DNA of 64,000 nucleotides from the NCBI RefSeq assembly GCF_037078405.1, contig NZ_JAYMGZ010000003.1:558001-622000 (forward strand), given 5' to 3'. Position 1 is the stretch's first letter. Every line of letters starts with the position of its first letter. Source of the stretch: Haloarcula sp. DT43. Its GTDB lineage: Archaea > Halobacteriota > Halobacteria > Halobacteriales > Haloarculaceae. Below are positions 18,281-27,690 of this stretch, piece by piece. A program made the position numbers and the translations under genes. Under the pieces are notes generated by a model. That model searched no databases and was not told the origin of the DNA. It was given only the letters and a program-made list of their open reading frames with translations.

Positions 18281-19447
18281 TCAGTCCGCCGTTGAATCGG
18301 ATTGTTCGACTGGTGCGGTCACGCTCGTATCGGAGTACCCGTGGATCAATGCCTCTTCAGTCTGGCTGTCGAAGAGATGGATGTCGTCCTCGTCGAACGT
18401 GACGCTGACGACATCGCCCTCTGCCGGTTCCACCTCAGATTCTGTCCGGACGCGGAACTCCTTGCCGGCCAGGTCGAGATAGACGAAGTTGTCCGACCCG
18501 ACGATTTCGACCACGTCGACCGTGAGTTCGACGGTCTTCTCGGGGGGTGCCTGCGGGTCGATTCGGACGTCCTCGGGACGAATGCCGAATATGAGGTCCG
18601 ACGTCGAGGATTCGATGGGGTCGAGCAGTCGGCTGCTGACGTCGTAGCTGAAGTCCTCGCTCGTGATAGTGCCGGAGCCGTCGGGGTTCCGTTCCAGTTC
18701 GACGTCGAGGAAGTTCATCGACGGGGACCCGATGAAGTCCGCGACGAAGTAGTTAGTCGGCTCGTGGTACACCTCTTTGGGCTCCCCTATCTGTTGGAGC
18801 GTCCCGTTGTTGAGGATGACGATGCGGTCGGCCATCGTCATCGCTTCCTCCTGGTCGTGCGTGACATACACTGTCGTAATACCGACTTCGGAGTGAATCC
18901 GCGAGATTTCGGTCCGCATATGCTTGCGAAGTTTCGCGTCCAGGTTCGACAGAGGTTCATCGAACAGGAACAGCGAGGGTTCGCGGACGATGGCCCGGCC
19001 AGTAGCGACGCGTTGCTGTTGGCCGCCGGACAGCGACGAGGGCTTTTTCTCCAGCAGGTCCTCGATACCCATCATCTCGGCGGCCTCTCGGACGCGTCGG
19101 TCGATCTCCTCGTCGTCGAGGTCCGTACTGAGATGGAGGCCGTAGGCCATGTTCTGGTGGACCGTCTTGTGCGGGTACAGCGCGTAGGACTGGAACACCA
19201 TTGCAATGTCCCGGTCCTTCGGTGATTTCTCGTTGATCCGCTCGCCACCGAGCCGTATCTCACCGTCGGTGACTGTCTCCAGCCCCGCGATCATACGGAG
19301 TGTTGTCGATTTTCCGCAGCCCGAGGGGCCGACGACGACAATAAACTCGCCGTCCTCGATGTCGAGATCGAGTTCTTCGACCGCGACAATTGTCTCTGCT
19401 TTCGTGTCGAACACTTTCGTTACCTCGTCGAGTTCGAGTCGTGCCAT
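18281..19447 (-). CDS. ABC importer ATPase of the MalK/UgpC family
   Basis: The 388-aa protein has Walker A GPSGCGKSTT at about 39-48, signature LSGGQQQRV at about 137-145, Walker B LFLFDEPLSNLD at about 156-167 and a switch histidine in YVTHDQ. A C-terminal TOBE/OB region of about 130 residues is typical of carbohydrate importers. It follows two permease genes and precedes the tartrate/malate-type dehydrogenase. It powers uptake of the solute bound by the protein at 21516. Confidence 0.9.
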   Translation of the reverse strand: MARLELDEVTKVFDTKAETIVAVEELDLDIEDGEFIVVVGPSGCGKSTTLRMIAGLETVTDGEIRLGGERINEKSPKDRDIAMVFQSYALYPHKTVHQNMAYGLHLSTDLDDEEIDRRVREAAEMMGIEDLLEKKPSSLSGGQQQRVATGRAIVREPSLFLFDEPLSNLDAKLRKHMRTEISRIHSEVGITTVYVTHDQEEAMTMADRIVILNNGTLQQIGEPKEVYHEPTNYFVADFIGSPSMNFLDVELERNPDGSGTITSEDFSYDVSSRLLDPIESSTSDLIFGIRPEDVRIDPQAPPEKTVELTVDVVEIVGSDNFVYLDLAGKEFRVRTESEVEPAEGDVVSVTFDEDDIHLFDSQTEEALIHGYSDTSVTAPVEQSDSTAD

Positions 19448-19535
19448 GTGTTATCACCTGATCGAATTTCGTAACCGCGCGTTTTATGTATTCGCTCTCG
19501 TTTCAGCCAGTCTCATCCGGAAATATCGGTCTTGA

Positions 19536-20378
19536 CTATCCGCCTGGAGACCCTCCCAGCCCAGCACCGACGTACCGGCGTGAGATCCCATAGAAGACGA
19601 CGGGCGGTGCGACCAGTAGGACGAGTGACGCCATCAACACGTTCCACTCCCGGAGCACGTCGCTCCCGAGGATGTAGTAGATGGCGACGGTGGCGGTTCT
19701 GGTTCCCTCGTCCGTCGTCAGTACGAACACCCAGAGGAAGTTGTTCCAGGCGGTGAGGAAGGCAAACAGTGCCGCCGCCGCGACCGCCGGCAGGCTCAGA
19801 GGCAAGACGACCCTGAGGAACGCCGTGAGTTCGTTGTGGCCGTCAATGAGGGCCGCTTCCTCGATGTTCTCGGGTATCCCCTGCCGGAAGAAGCCCTGGA
19901 GCAGCCAGATGTTCTGTGGCAGGACGAAGATGGATAGCGCGATGATGATACCCGGGAGCGTGTTGACCAACCTGAGGAAGAAGAACACCTCGTAGACAGG
20001 GATGGTCAAGACAATCCACGGGAACATAATCGTGAACACGGCTGTGTAGAACAGGGCCTGTCGTCCCGGGAAATCCAGTCGAGCGAACGCGTAGGCTCCG
20101 GGAATCGCGAAGAACAGCGAGATGATAGTGGCGGCAATCGAGACGATGATGCTGTTCCGGAAGTACGTCCCGAACGCGAACCGATTCCATATCTGCGTAT
20201 ACGCGTCGAGTGTGAGTTCGCCCAACGCGGGAATGAACCCGGTATCCTGACTGATAGCTGCCAGATTGGTAAGGATCGATGTCCGAATCACCCAGTAGTA
20301 CGGGACGATAGCGAACAGTGCGAACGCGATGATACCGGCGTACAACAGCGCACGTGAGCGTCTGTTTTCATTGAGCAT
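19536..20378 (-). CDS. ABC importer permease, MalG/UgpE type
   Basis: The 280-aa product has six predicted membrane segments, the first at about residues 11-30, and the cytoplasmic EAA loop PENIEEAALIDGHNELTAFLR at about 187-207 that contacts the ATPase. It begins nine bases after the other permease gene, and the order is that of family 1 sugar importers. Confidence 0.88.
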   Translation of the reverse strand: MLNENRRSRALLYAGIIAFALFAIVPYYWVIRTSILTNLAAISQDTGFIPALGELTLDAYTQIWNRFAFGTYFRNSIIVSIAATIISLFFAIPGAYAFARLDFPGRQALFYTAVFTIMFPWIVLTIPVYEVFFFLRLVNTLPGIIIALSIFVLPQNIWLLQGFFRQGIPENIEEAALIDGHNELTAFLRVVLPLSLPAVAAAALFAFLTAWNNFLWVFVLTTDEGTRTATVAIYYILGSDVLREWNVLMASLVLLVAPPVVFYGISRRYVGAGLGGSPGG

Positions 20379-20387
20379 AATGTATCA

Positions 20388-21335
20388 CTACACGTATAGG
20401 TTCTCTTCTTCGTCGATTGCTTTTACGTAGATTACTGCTGCGGTCATCGACAGCAGTATCATCGCCATGCCGATTGTGTAGGCCCTGGCGAAATTGTTGT
20501 TGACGAACGCCACGCGGTACGTTAGGATGCTGAGGATCATCGTCCTCGTCCCAGGACCACCGCCGGTCAGTGCGAACGGTTGTGAGAACTCGGCGATGTT
20601 CCACGCTGTGCGGAGGGAGAGGATGACGATCGTCGGAATCAGGAGCCGCGGGACCGTCACGTCCCGGAACCGTTGGAGGCGATTGGCGCCGGACTGTGCG
20701 GCAGCCTCGTACTGTTCTTTCGGAATGCCCGAAATGGCGGCCGCGTAGATAATCGCTGAGTAGGCGTAGTCGTGCCAGGTCTGAGCGATGATGAGTGAGA
20801 TGAACGGCCACATGCCTGTCGCGAGGAACGCCGGCGGGTCAACCCCGACGATACCGAACGCCTTTACCACGAAGCCGAAGTCGTTGTCCAGAAACCACAT
20901 CCAGATGACACCACCAGCGAGTGGTGCGGAGAAGTACGGCGACATGATCAGGGCACCGACCCAGTCTTTCGCGACGTCACGTAGTTCGTTCAACAGTAAC
21001 GCAGCGAGCAACCCGAGGCCCAGTTGTAGGAATGTCGTTCCCACGACGAACCCGATCGTCAAGATGAACGCGTAGACGAACAGATCGTTCGTCACGACCC
21101 AGATGTAGTTTTCGAGGCCGATGAACTGTCCGGGTTCGCCCAGACGCGTGTTTGTAAACGTCATCGATACACCCCGGAGTATCGGATAGTAAAACAGGCC
21201 GGTAAACGCGATAAACGTTGGTATGATGAACACGTATCCAGCCCAGTTCTCCCGGATTCGGTCTGTGAACGTCTCCTCGTTGAGGCCGTACCGTTCACGG
21301 ATCTCGTCTCGGGAGCGCCCCTGCTCCTGTGCCAT
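20388..21335 (-). CDS. ABC importer permease, MalF/UgpA type
   Basis: The start at 21335 (MAQEQGRSRDEIR) was preferred over an ATG five codons upstream. The 315-aa product has a cytoplasmic N-terminus of about 30 residues, six membrane segments and the EAA loop YEAAAQSGANRLQRFRD at about 226-242. It pairs with the MalG-type permease that follows. Confidence 0.88.
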   Translation of the reverse strand: MAQEQGRSRDEIRERYGLNEETFTDRIRENWAGYVFIIPTFIAFTGLFYYPILRGVSMTFTNTRLGEPGQFIGLENYIWVVTNDLFVYAFILTIGFVVGTTFLQLGLGLLAALLLNELRDVAKDWVGALIMSPYFSAPLAGGVIWMWFLDNDFGFVVKAFGIVGVDPPAFLATGMWPFISLIIAQTWHDYAYSAIIYAAAISGIPKEQYEAAAQSGANRLQRFRDVTVPRLLIPTIVILSLRTAWNIAEFSQPFALTGGGPGTRTMILSILTYRVAFVNNNFARAYTIGMAMILLSMTAAVIYVKAIDEEENLYV

Positions 21336-21515
21336 GTCAATGTGAACCAATGCCGGTAGAATAAAACTTTGCCCATCGGAACCCCGTCAGACACCGACGA
21401 GACGACGACATCACTGCTGCACGGAGTGATATTCCGACGTGACCAAGATTATCAACAAAACGGTATTGGGACCGCTCCAGTCGGTATCGATTGGCCCGAC
21501 CGGAATCGAGCGGCG

Positions 21516-23090
21516 TTAATTGTTCTGTTCTTCGAGTCGGGTGAGTACGCGTTCGCGGACGATTCCGGGCGTTTCTTCGGCGCTGTGTTGGCCAGCAATC
21601 GCCTGGCTGATCGTCTCGTTGATATCCGTCCAGCGAATGGGGTCAGTGGGCCACACGTCCCACGGACCGCCCGTGTTGCTGTACTGAGCACCGTACTCGG
21701 ACTGGTTTTCGATCGACTGTTGGAAGTTCTGTGGGAGGTCGTATTCCTCGAGCATCGGGTCAAGCATCGACTGCATGCCCGGGATGGCCTCGTAGTGCTC
21801 GCCCCACGCGGGGAGGACGAAGTCCTCGTCTTCCCACAGGTACTCCGTGAGCGCCCAGGCGCCTTCCTGTTGCTGGTCCTCGACGTCGTTGAAGATGGTG
21901 TGTGCCTGTTCGAGTCCCCACACGTGGCCGCCGTGTTCGCCGGAGTGGCCGCTGAGGTCGTCGATACCGATCGCGTCGCCGAAGTCTTCATCCAGTTGGG
22001 GATTGGGCAACAGCATGAAGTCGCCCTCGCCGTCGTTCCAGCCGATCTGCGCCTCCTCGCTGACGGAATACCAGCGGTTCGCAGTCGGTAGTGCGTAGGT
22101 GAACGACGCGACCCGGCCGCTGAGCATCAGCGACGGGATGTCCTCGTCGCCCCGTTGTGCGGCCTCGGCGCTGCTGAATTCGTCGGCAAGGTTGACACAG
22201 GTCTTGATCATGCCGTCGGTCTTCTGACGGTCTTCTTCCATGTCCTCGTTGTTGATGACGACCGTCGGGTCCGTTCCCTCGCCGCGGATCCAGGGGTCGG
22301 TCCCGCCCTCGTACGCCGTCCGGGCGTAGCCCCAGTACGACTCGAGGTCGCCCGGGACGCCGGTCTCCTCGTAGGCGATGATGTCTTGTTCCTCGTCGAT
22401 TGTCTGCAGGACATCGTAGAACTGGCTCCACGTCTTCAGTTCTTCCATCGGATTCTCGACGCCAGCCTGTGAGAATGTCTTGGGCCGGATCCCGAGGTTA
22501 CTGTTCGTGTGGCGAATAGATCCGACCGCCCAGTAGTCGCCACGGAACTCGGAGACCTGCTGGCCCGCGGGCGACAAGCCGTCGGGGAAGGAGTCACTTC
22601 CTTCCATGAACGCCGCGTGGTCGACCAACTGGTCGTCCCGATAGAACTGCAGACCGAGCCCACCGGACTCCCCGAGTGCAGGGGGATTGCCGTTCTGAAC
22701 GCGGGAAGACATCGCTTGCGAGATGTCACCATAGGATGCGGTCTGGAGGTCTACCTCGTAGCCGTCGTTCTTGGAGGCGAAGTCCTCCATCGAGGAGTTG
22801 AAGTGGTCCTGGATATCACCGTTCTCGGCGGCGTTAGCGGAGAGGAACTCGACTGTGACGGTTTCGCTTCCGCCACCGTCGCCACCACCATCGCCACCAT
22901 CGCCACCGTCGCTACCGCCGTCGCCACCATCGCCGCCGTCACCACCGTCGCCAGTACATCCAGCGAGGCCGCCAAGAGCGCCGGCACTCGCCGCGCCTGT
23001 GAGCTTTACGAAGTCACGGCGTGATGTTCCGCTGTCATCAGCTGTTGACCGAGGTGTGTCCGGTTCGTCATGATTGTTAGTGTGTGACAT
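21516..23090 (-). CDS. TAT-exported lipoprotein solute-binding protein of an ABC importer
   Basis: The 524-aa protein has a twin-arginine signal (TSRRDFVKLTG at about 22-32), a lipobox LAGC with the lipid-anchored Cys at about 45, a Gly-Asp spacer of about 28 residues, and a family 1 solute-binding domain (VEFLSANAAENGDIQDHF and onward). It is the first gene of the importer operon, 180 bases from the next gene on the same strand. The ligand is not evident; the neighbouring enzymes favour a sugar, polyol or sugar acid. Confidence 0.85.
   Translation of the reverse strand: MSHTNNHDEPDTPRSTADDSGTSRRDFVKLTGAASAGALGGLAGCTGDGGDGGDGGDGGSDGGDGGDGGGDGGGSETVTVEFLSANAAENGDIQDHFNSSMEDFASKNDGYEVDLQTASYGDISQAMSSRVQNGNPPALGESGGLGLQFYRDDQLVDHAAFMEGSDSFPDGLSPAGQQVSEFRGDYWAVGSIRHTNSNLGIRPKTFSQAGVENPMEELKTWSQFYDVLQTIDEEQDIIAYEETGVPGDLESYWGYARTAYEGGTDPWIRGEGTDPTVVINNEDMEEDRQKTDGMIKTCVNLADEFSSAEAAQRGDEDIPSLMLSGRVASFTYALPTANRWYSVSEEAQIGWNDGEGDFMLLPNPQLDEDFGDAIGIDDLSGHSGEHGGHVWGLEQAHTIFNDVEDQQQEGAWALTEYLWEDEDFVLPAWGEHYEAIPGMQSMLDPMLEEYDLPQNFQQSIENQSEYGAQYSNTGGPWDVWPTDPIRWTDINETISQAIAGQHSAEETPGIVRERVLTRLEEQNN
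22870..22952. repeat. Simple repeat encoding the Gly-Asp linker
   Basis: A run of ccaccgtcg/ccaccatcg 9-mers inside the binding-protein gene encodes the flexible GGDGGDGG linker behind the lipid anchor. Such tracts are prone to length change. Confidence 0.8.
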
Positions 23091-23212
23091 GCCAGTGAAA
23101 TTTCAGTAGAGTGACCATATAAACCTGCCCCCTGATTTCAACTATTAGTGTCAGAATAAAACATTATTCCCCACGACCATTTATTTGTTTCCAAAACGCA
23201 CCATGAGATAGT
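23091..23212. promoter_or_regulatory. Divergent promoter region of importer and chaperonin-like gene
   Basis: The 122 bases between the two divergent starts contain AT-rich stretches (gaccatataaacc near 23112 for the minus strand and ccatttatttgtttcc near 23179 for the plus strand) placed suitably for archaeal TATA boxes. Shared control of the importer and the chaperonin-like gene is possible. Confidence 0.4.
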
Positions 23213-24799
23213 GTGACTAACGACGAGCTCGTCGCCAACGTTCGTACCGTCGCTGACGCCGTTCAGACGACACTCGGTCCGTTCGGAGCGAACAAGCTAC
23301 TGGTTCAGCAGGACGGAACGGTGACCGCAACCGCTTCCTCGACCGAGTTGCTCGAGCGGTTTGACATCACTGACCCAGCCATGACTCTGCTCCAGACAGC
23401 GGCCTCTGGTTTCGGAGACCGATACGGTGACGGAACCGGGACCGTCGTAACGCTGGCTGGGGCGTTGCTCCGGGAGGCGGACGGACTGGCTGAGCAAGGG
23501 CTCCATCCGACTGCGATAGAACAGGGGTACCGGGACGGACTCGACAGTGCGCTTGCCGCCATCGACCGTACGGCCCGTCCGCTCTCTCCGTACGGAGCCG
23601 AAGCCGTCGCAAAGACTGCCCTCACAGGGACGCGTGACCCACAGGTCCGCCAGTCCGTTTCGGCCCAGGTGGCGAGTGTTGTCGAGCAGGTGGGACCAGA
23701 TGGGAACGATAGCGTCCGCGTCGTCTCACGTCCCGGCGGTGCAACCGCAGAGACGGAGCTCCTCCGGGGTGTGGTCCTTGAGCGTGGCCCCATTCTCGAA
23801 TCCATGCCTCGTTCACCTGGACGCGACGGCATCGCGGTACTCTCCTCCAGTGTCGATGTCCCGCACGTGGGGAGCCAGCTCGGTGACGTCAGCCGTCGGG
23901 TCGTCTTCGACGCCGATTCCTTCGAGGCCAGGGAAGGGATAGCGGAATACGAATCTGAAGCGTTCGCCGAGCAACTCCAGGCCGCTATCGACGCCGGCTG
24001 TGGTGCCATAGTCACGGAACGGGCGATCAACGAACGGGTCCAGACTCGACTCGCGGCCGAAGGGATACTCGGTATCCAGCGCGTCGATACTGATGAACTC
24101 CGAGGGGTCGCCCGAATCACAGATGCAACTGTCGTCCCGTCGCTCGACCAGGTTTCCGAGGTGACACTCGGTAGGGGCACCATCACAGTCCAGCGGAAGA
24201 CCGGCCGGGACGTAACCGTATTCAAATCGGACGCCGGCGAACCGGCTTACACCCTTTTCTGCAGGGCTCCCGATCCGCGCACGGTTACCGCGTTCGAACA
24301 CTCAGTAGAGACAGCCATCGCCGCGACGGCAGCGGCCGTCCGAGATGGACGCGTGGTCCCAGGCGGCGGCGCTGTGGAGGCGACAGTGTCTCAGGCAGTC
24401 AAGTCGGAGGCCCGGTCACTCGAGGGGCGTCAACAGCTCTCTGCCGACGCGTTCGGAACGGCGCTCATGACGATTCCACGCGTACTCGCGAGAACCGCAG
24501 GCCTCGACGGTGGGCGGACGGTCGTCCAGTTGCGGGTCGCAAGGTCAGACGGACGGGATTCGACAGGGATAGACGCACTTGCCGGCACGACAGCGGACGT
24601 GCTGGGTGACGACCCCATCATCGAACCGGTCTCGACCAAGAAAGCGATACTCACGGCCGCAACAGACCTCGCGACCCAACTAATTCGCATCGATGACCGA
24701 CTGCAGGCAGATGACCTCAGCGACGATGACGACGTGGTACCGGAAGAGGAACCGACAGGGGGTCAGCAGGCGCCAGCAGGGCAGGGACGGAACGCTTAA
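23213..24799 (+). CDS. Diverged group II chaperonin (thermosome)-like protein
   Basis: The 528-aa frame starts with GTG. It has the chaperonin layout: TLGPFGANKLLV at about 21-32, GDGTGTVVTLAGALL at about 81-95 (canonical GDGTT), HPTAIEQGY, an apical region of about 200 residues and a C-terminal VVPGGGAVEATVS, GIDALAG and RIDDRLQ. The canonical NDGATIL loop is replaced by TASSTEL, so ATP handling may differ. The main thermosome subunits of haloarchaea keep these motifs. It is divergent from the sugar-importer operon and convergent with a second diverged chaperonin gene. It may fold cluster enzymes or have another role. Confidence 0.75.
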   Translation: MTNDELVANVRTVADAVQTTLGPFGANKLLVQQDGTVTATASSTELLERFDITDPAMTLLQTAASGFGDRYGDGTGTVVTLAGALLREADGLAEQGLHPTAIEQGYRDGLDSALAAIDRTARPLSPYGAEAVAKTALTGTRDPQVRQSVSAQVASVVEQVGPDGNDSVRVVSRPGGATAETELLRGVVLERGPILESMPRSPGRDGIAVLSSSVDVPHVGSQLGDVSRRVVFDADSFEAREGIAEYESEAFAEQLQAAIDAGCGAIVTERAINERVQTRLAAEGILGIQRVDTDELRGVARITDATVVPSLDQVSEVTLGRGTITVQRKTGRDVTVFKSDAGEPAYTLFCRAPDPRTVTAFEHSVETAIAATAAAVRDGRVVPGGGAVEATVSQAVKSEARSLEGRQQLSADAFGTALMTIPRVLARTAGLDGGRTVVQLRVARSDGRDSTGIDALAGTTADVLGDDPIIEPVSTKKAILTAATDLATQLIRIDDRLQADDLSDDDDVVPEEEPTGGQQAPAGQGRNA

Positions 24800-24831
24800 A
24801 ATGGCTCACACAGCTTGTTGAAGGCGCCGAC

Positions 24832-24847
24832 CACCCGAATCCGGGTG
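24832..24847. terminator. Short hairpin between convergent chaperonin-like genes
   Basis: cacccg-aatc-cgggtg forms a 6-bp GC-rich stem in the 100-base gap between two convergent genes, a natural place for bidirectional termination. No T-run is present. Confidence 0.35.
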
Positions 24848-24899
24848 TTGGCGAGGTGACCAAGAACAGTTTCCGAGCATCCACGCGGGGCCTTACGAC

Positions 24900-26564
24900 T
24901 TAGTTACGCTCCGGTCGAGGTGTGTAGCCCGGCAACTCTACGTTCGGATACAGTACGGTATCTATCGTGAGTAACTGTTCGACGATAGCAGCCGCAGTCT
25001 CGATCGCCTGTGAGAACACCCGTCGGGGCTCGACGACGCCTGCGTCCCAGGCGTCGACCGGCTCACCGGTCTGGGCGTCGATACCCGCCGCAGAGCGACC
25101 GTCGGCGGCGTGTGCCGTCCGCAGGCTCGTCACTGCAGTCACCGGATCGTGACCGGCGTTCCGGGCGAGTGTCGCAGGGATACTATCAAGCGCGTCGGCG
25201 AAGGCCTCGACTGCGAGTTGCTCTCGACCGGCTACCTCCGTCGCATGCTCCCGTAGCTCCGTTGCAACTGCCGCGGCCGGTGCCCCTGCCCCGGGTAGCA
25301 CCTGGCCGTCCATTACAGCGATAGCCGTGGTCTCGATTGCATCTTCGAGCGCCTCTTCTCGTCGCCTCGCCTCCTCGGCCGTCGACGCGCTCGTGACGAC
25401 CGTGAGGACCGGACCCGGACAGCCCTCGAAGGCAGTCCACACTTCGTCGCCCACCGTTCGCTGGCTCACCCGTTCGGCTCGCCCGAGGCGCTCGTCCGTC
25501 AGTTCGCTCAGCGTAGAGACGACTGTGGCTTCGGTGGCCTCCGCGAGGCGGTAGACGTCTTCCTTGGGGTAGGTCGCCTTGTCGACGACGGCGATTCCTG
25601 CCTCCTCGAATGGTCTGACGATTGACTCGTCGAGTTTCTCCAGGCAGACGAGGACGTCGACACCACGGGCGACGAGGTCCTCGGCAGTCGATTCAATCCT
25701 GTCTGAGAGCTGGGCCCGGTACCTGTCCGCTGCCTCCGGGGAAGAAAGCGTCACACCGGCACCGCCGTCGAGGACGCTGGCCGTCTCCTCGAAGTCGATC
25801 TCACGGTCCAGGATTGCCACGGTCGCGTCAGCGATCGGTTCGTCGATTCCCCACCCGTTCGGCCCCGCGTCCGTGGGACGGGACAGCACCAACCCGTCGA
25901 CGACGCCACTTTCGGTCCCGGGCTGGGAGAGTACCTTCGCGTGGTCAGTGTTAATCCAGCCGTCGTCCCGTCCGTCGGCGAGTAGCGTGACTGTCGACGC
26001 CACTCGTTCCGAGAGTTCCTGTCTGACCGCGGATTCGAGGTTCGTCGTCATCGTCGTCGCGGCGACATCCCTGAGAGCTTCCTCGTCGTCCGAATCGACG
26101 GTGCGGGAGAGGTCATCGAGGACCGCCCCAGCACGAGCCCGGGCGATGCCGTACCCGACGACCACGCTGCTCGGTGCGAGTCCTTGGTCGACGAGTTCGA
26201 ACCCCTCATCTAGAAAGGCACCCGCCAGCAACACCGCGGTAGACGTGCCGTCGTGCAATCCGCTTTGCATGCCGTCGGCGCCGTCGACGAACAGTGCGGC
26301 GACGGGGTGAGCGAAGCCATCCATGCGTTCGATGGCGTCGAAGATTCGCCCAGCGTCGCCGACGCGGACCCGTTCGCTGCGGTTCTGCTTGTCCTCTGTC
26401 ACCATGAGCTTCTCCATACCGGCCGGACCGAACGTCGACTCGACGAGTGAAACGGTGGCGTCCACGGCGCCACTAACGTATCGACGCGCGTCGTCGTCGG
26501 TCATCGTCCAGTCCCCTCGCTCGCCGTCGTCAAGGCGCGCCTCCGCGTCTGGATCCACGGCCAT
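24900..26564 (-). CDS. Second diverged group II chaperonin-like protein
   Basis: The start at 26564 (MAVDPDAEARLDD) was chosen because the 38 upstream codons to 26678 overlap the divergent aldolase start. The 554-aa product has TFGPAGMEKLMV, HDGTSTAVLLAGAFL in place of GDGTT, a VGDAGRIF loop in place of NDGATIL, an apical region, and the C-terminal VLPGAGAPAAAVA, GREQLAVEAFADAL and GIDAQTGEPVDAW blocks. It is roughly as far from the first paralogue as from canonical thermosomes by eye. It is divergent from the aldolase-kinase operon. Both paralogues may form a hetero-oligomer, which is inference. Confidence 0.75.
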   Translation of the reverse strand: MAVDPDAEARLDDGERGDWTMTDDDARRYVSGAVDATVSLVESTFGPAGMEKLMVTEDKQNRSERVRVGDAGRIFDAIERMDGFAHPVAALFVDGADGMQSGLHDGTSTAVLLAGAFLDEGFELVDQGLAPSSVVVGYGIARARAGAVLDDLSRTVDSDDEEALRDVAATTMTTNLESAVRQELSERVASTVTLLADGRDDGWINTDHAKVLSQPGTESGVVDGLVLSRPTDAGPNGWGIDEPIADATVAILDREIDFEETASVLDGGAGVTLSSPEAADRYRAQLSDRIESTAEDLVARGVDVLVCLEKLDESIVRPFEEAGIAVVDKATYPKEDVYRLAEATEATVVSTLSELTDERLGRAERVSQRTVGDEVWTAFEGCPGPVLTVVTSASTAEEARRREEALEDAIETTAIAVMDGQVLPGAGAPAAAVATELREHATEVAGREQLAVEAFADALDSIPATLARNAGHDPVTAVTSLRTAHAADGRSAAGIDAQTGEPVDAWDAGVVEPRRVFSQAIETAAAIVEQLLTIDTVLYPNVELPGYTPRPERN

Positions 26565-26676
26565 ACAGCCTTCTTGTGAGGAGTACTGATTAATTCTTTG
26601 TGCGAAATCCAAATACCCGGACCGGCTGACGGCATCGCCGACAAACCTTATTGTCTCCTTGTGAGAAATCATATTC
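26565..26676. promoter_or_regulatory. Divergent promoter region with a repeated tcttgtgag motif
   Basis: The sequence ttcttgtgag (26571-26580) recurs as tccttgtgag (26656-26665), once near each of the two divergent starts. A regulator could bind both, coupling the second chaperonin-like gene to the aldolase operon. The match is short and may be chance. Confidence 0.3.
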
Positions 26677-27690
26677 ATGCCGTATTATCGGGGCGAGCAA
26701 CTCAGTGAGGTGTATGAACGGGCTGCTCGGGGCGGCTACGGTTTCGTCGCGAGCAATACAACCCATCCTGACATCATGCAGGGACTACTCGACGGGGCTG
26801 TGACCGCCGAATCCGACATCGTCCTCCAGATAAAACGTGATACCGCAGAGTACCTGGGTAACGGCGACGTCACAGCCGGTCTCGAAATAATGGCAGCGCA
26901 CGTGCGCACGTTGAGCGAATCGCTGGACGTGGGCGTCTTCCTCAATGTCGACCACGTCGACGCTGACGACGGGGAACTGATAGAGGCTGCCATCGAATCG
27001 GGACACCCCTCGTCGATGATGATAGACGCTTCAGAGTACCCGTTCGAGGAAAACGTCGAACGGACGGCGGCGGTCGTCGACCGCATCGAAGACCGGGACG
27101 AGGACTTGCTTGTCGAAGCGGAGCTTGGGACCATCGCCGGGACCGAAAGCGGCGAGACCACCCAGGACGCGTTCTACACGGACCCGGCGGAGGCCGTCGA
27201 ATTCGTCGACCGGACCGGCTGTGACCTCCTTGCTGTCTCCATCGGAACCGAACACGGCGTCTCGGCCGGCATCGACCTCGACCTGCGCGTCGATTTGGCC
27301 GCCGACATCAACGCAGCCCTGCGCCAACACGGTTTCGACGTCCCGCTCGTCGTGCACGGTTCCTCTGGTCTCACCTCCGAGCAGGTCTCAGCGCTGATGG
27401 AGACGGGTGTCTGCAAACTAAATACGAACACGCGCTATCAGTACGAGTACGCCCGCACGGCCTGTGAGTTCTACCACGACAACGCCGACGCCATCATCCC
27501 GCCGAAGGGAGTAGCCGACGACCGCACGACGTTCTTCGCCGACGCCGATTGGGCCCCCGACAAGAGCCGATTCAACCCGCAAGTCGTCGGCCGTGCAGTC
27601 CGCGAACGCATCGCGACTGTACACGCCGAACTGGCCGAGACGTCCGGGAGCGCGGGGGAAAGCCTATTTCTGGAGAGCGAGTCCCGATGA
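26677..27690 (+). CDS. Class II fructose-bisphosphate aldolase family protein
   Basis: The 337-aa product carries the class II aldolase metal and phosphate sites in order: FLNVDHVDADD at about 88-98, VEAELGTIAGTE at about 145, SIGTEHGVSAG at about 188-198, VVHGSSGL at about 226 and KLNTNTRYQYEY. These zinc enzymes cleave ketose phosphates to DHAP and an aldehyde. The next gene is an FGGY kinase coupled by ATGA, as in tagatose, sorbose and tetritol pathways, so the substrate may be the kinase product. It is first in a three-gene operon. Confidence 0.8.
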   Translation: MPYYRGEQLSEVYERAARGGYGFVASNTTHPDIMQGLLDGAVTAESDIVLQIKRDTAEYLGNGDVTAGLEIMAAHVRTLSESLDVGVFLNVDHVDADDGELIEAAIESGHPSSMMIDASEYPFEENVERTAAVVDRIEDRDEDLLVEAELGTIAGTESGETTQDAFYTDPAEAVEFVDRTGCDLLAVSIGTEHGVSAGIDLDLRVDLAADINAALRQHGFDVPLVVHGSSGLTSEQVSALMETGVCKLNTNTRYQYEYARTACEFYHDNADAIIPPKGVADDRTTFFADADWAPDKSRFNPQVVGRAVRERIATVHAELAETSGSAGESLFLESESR

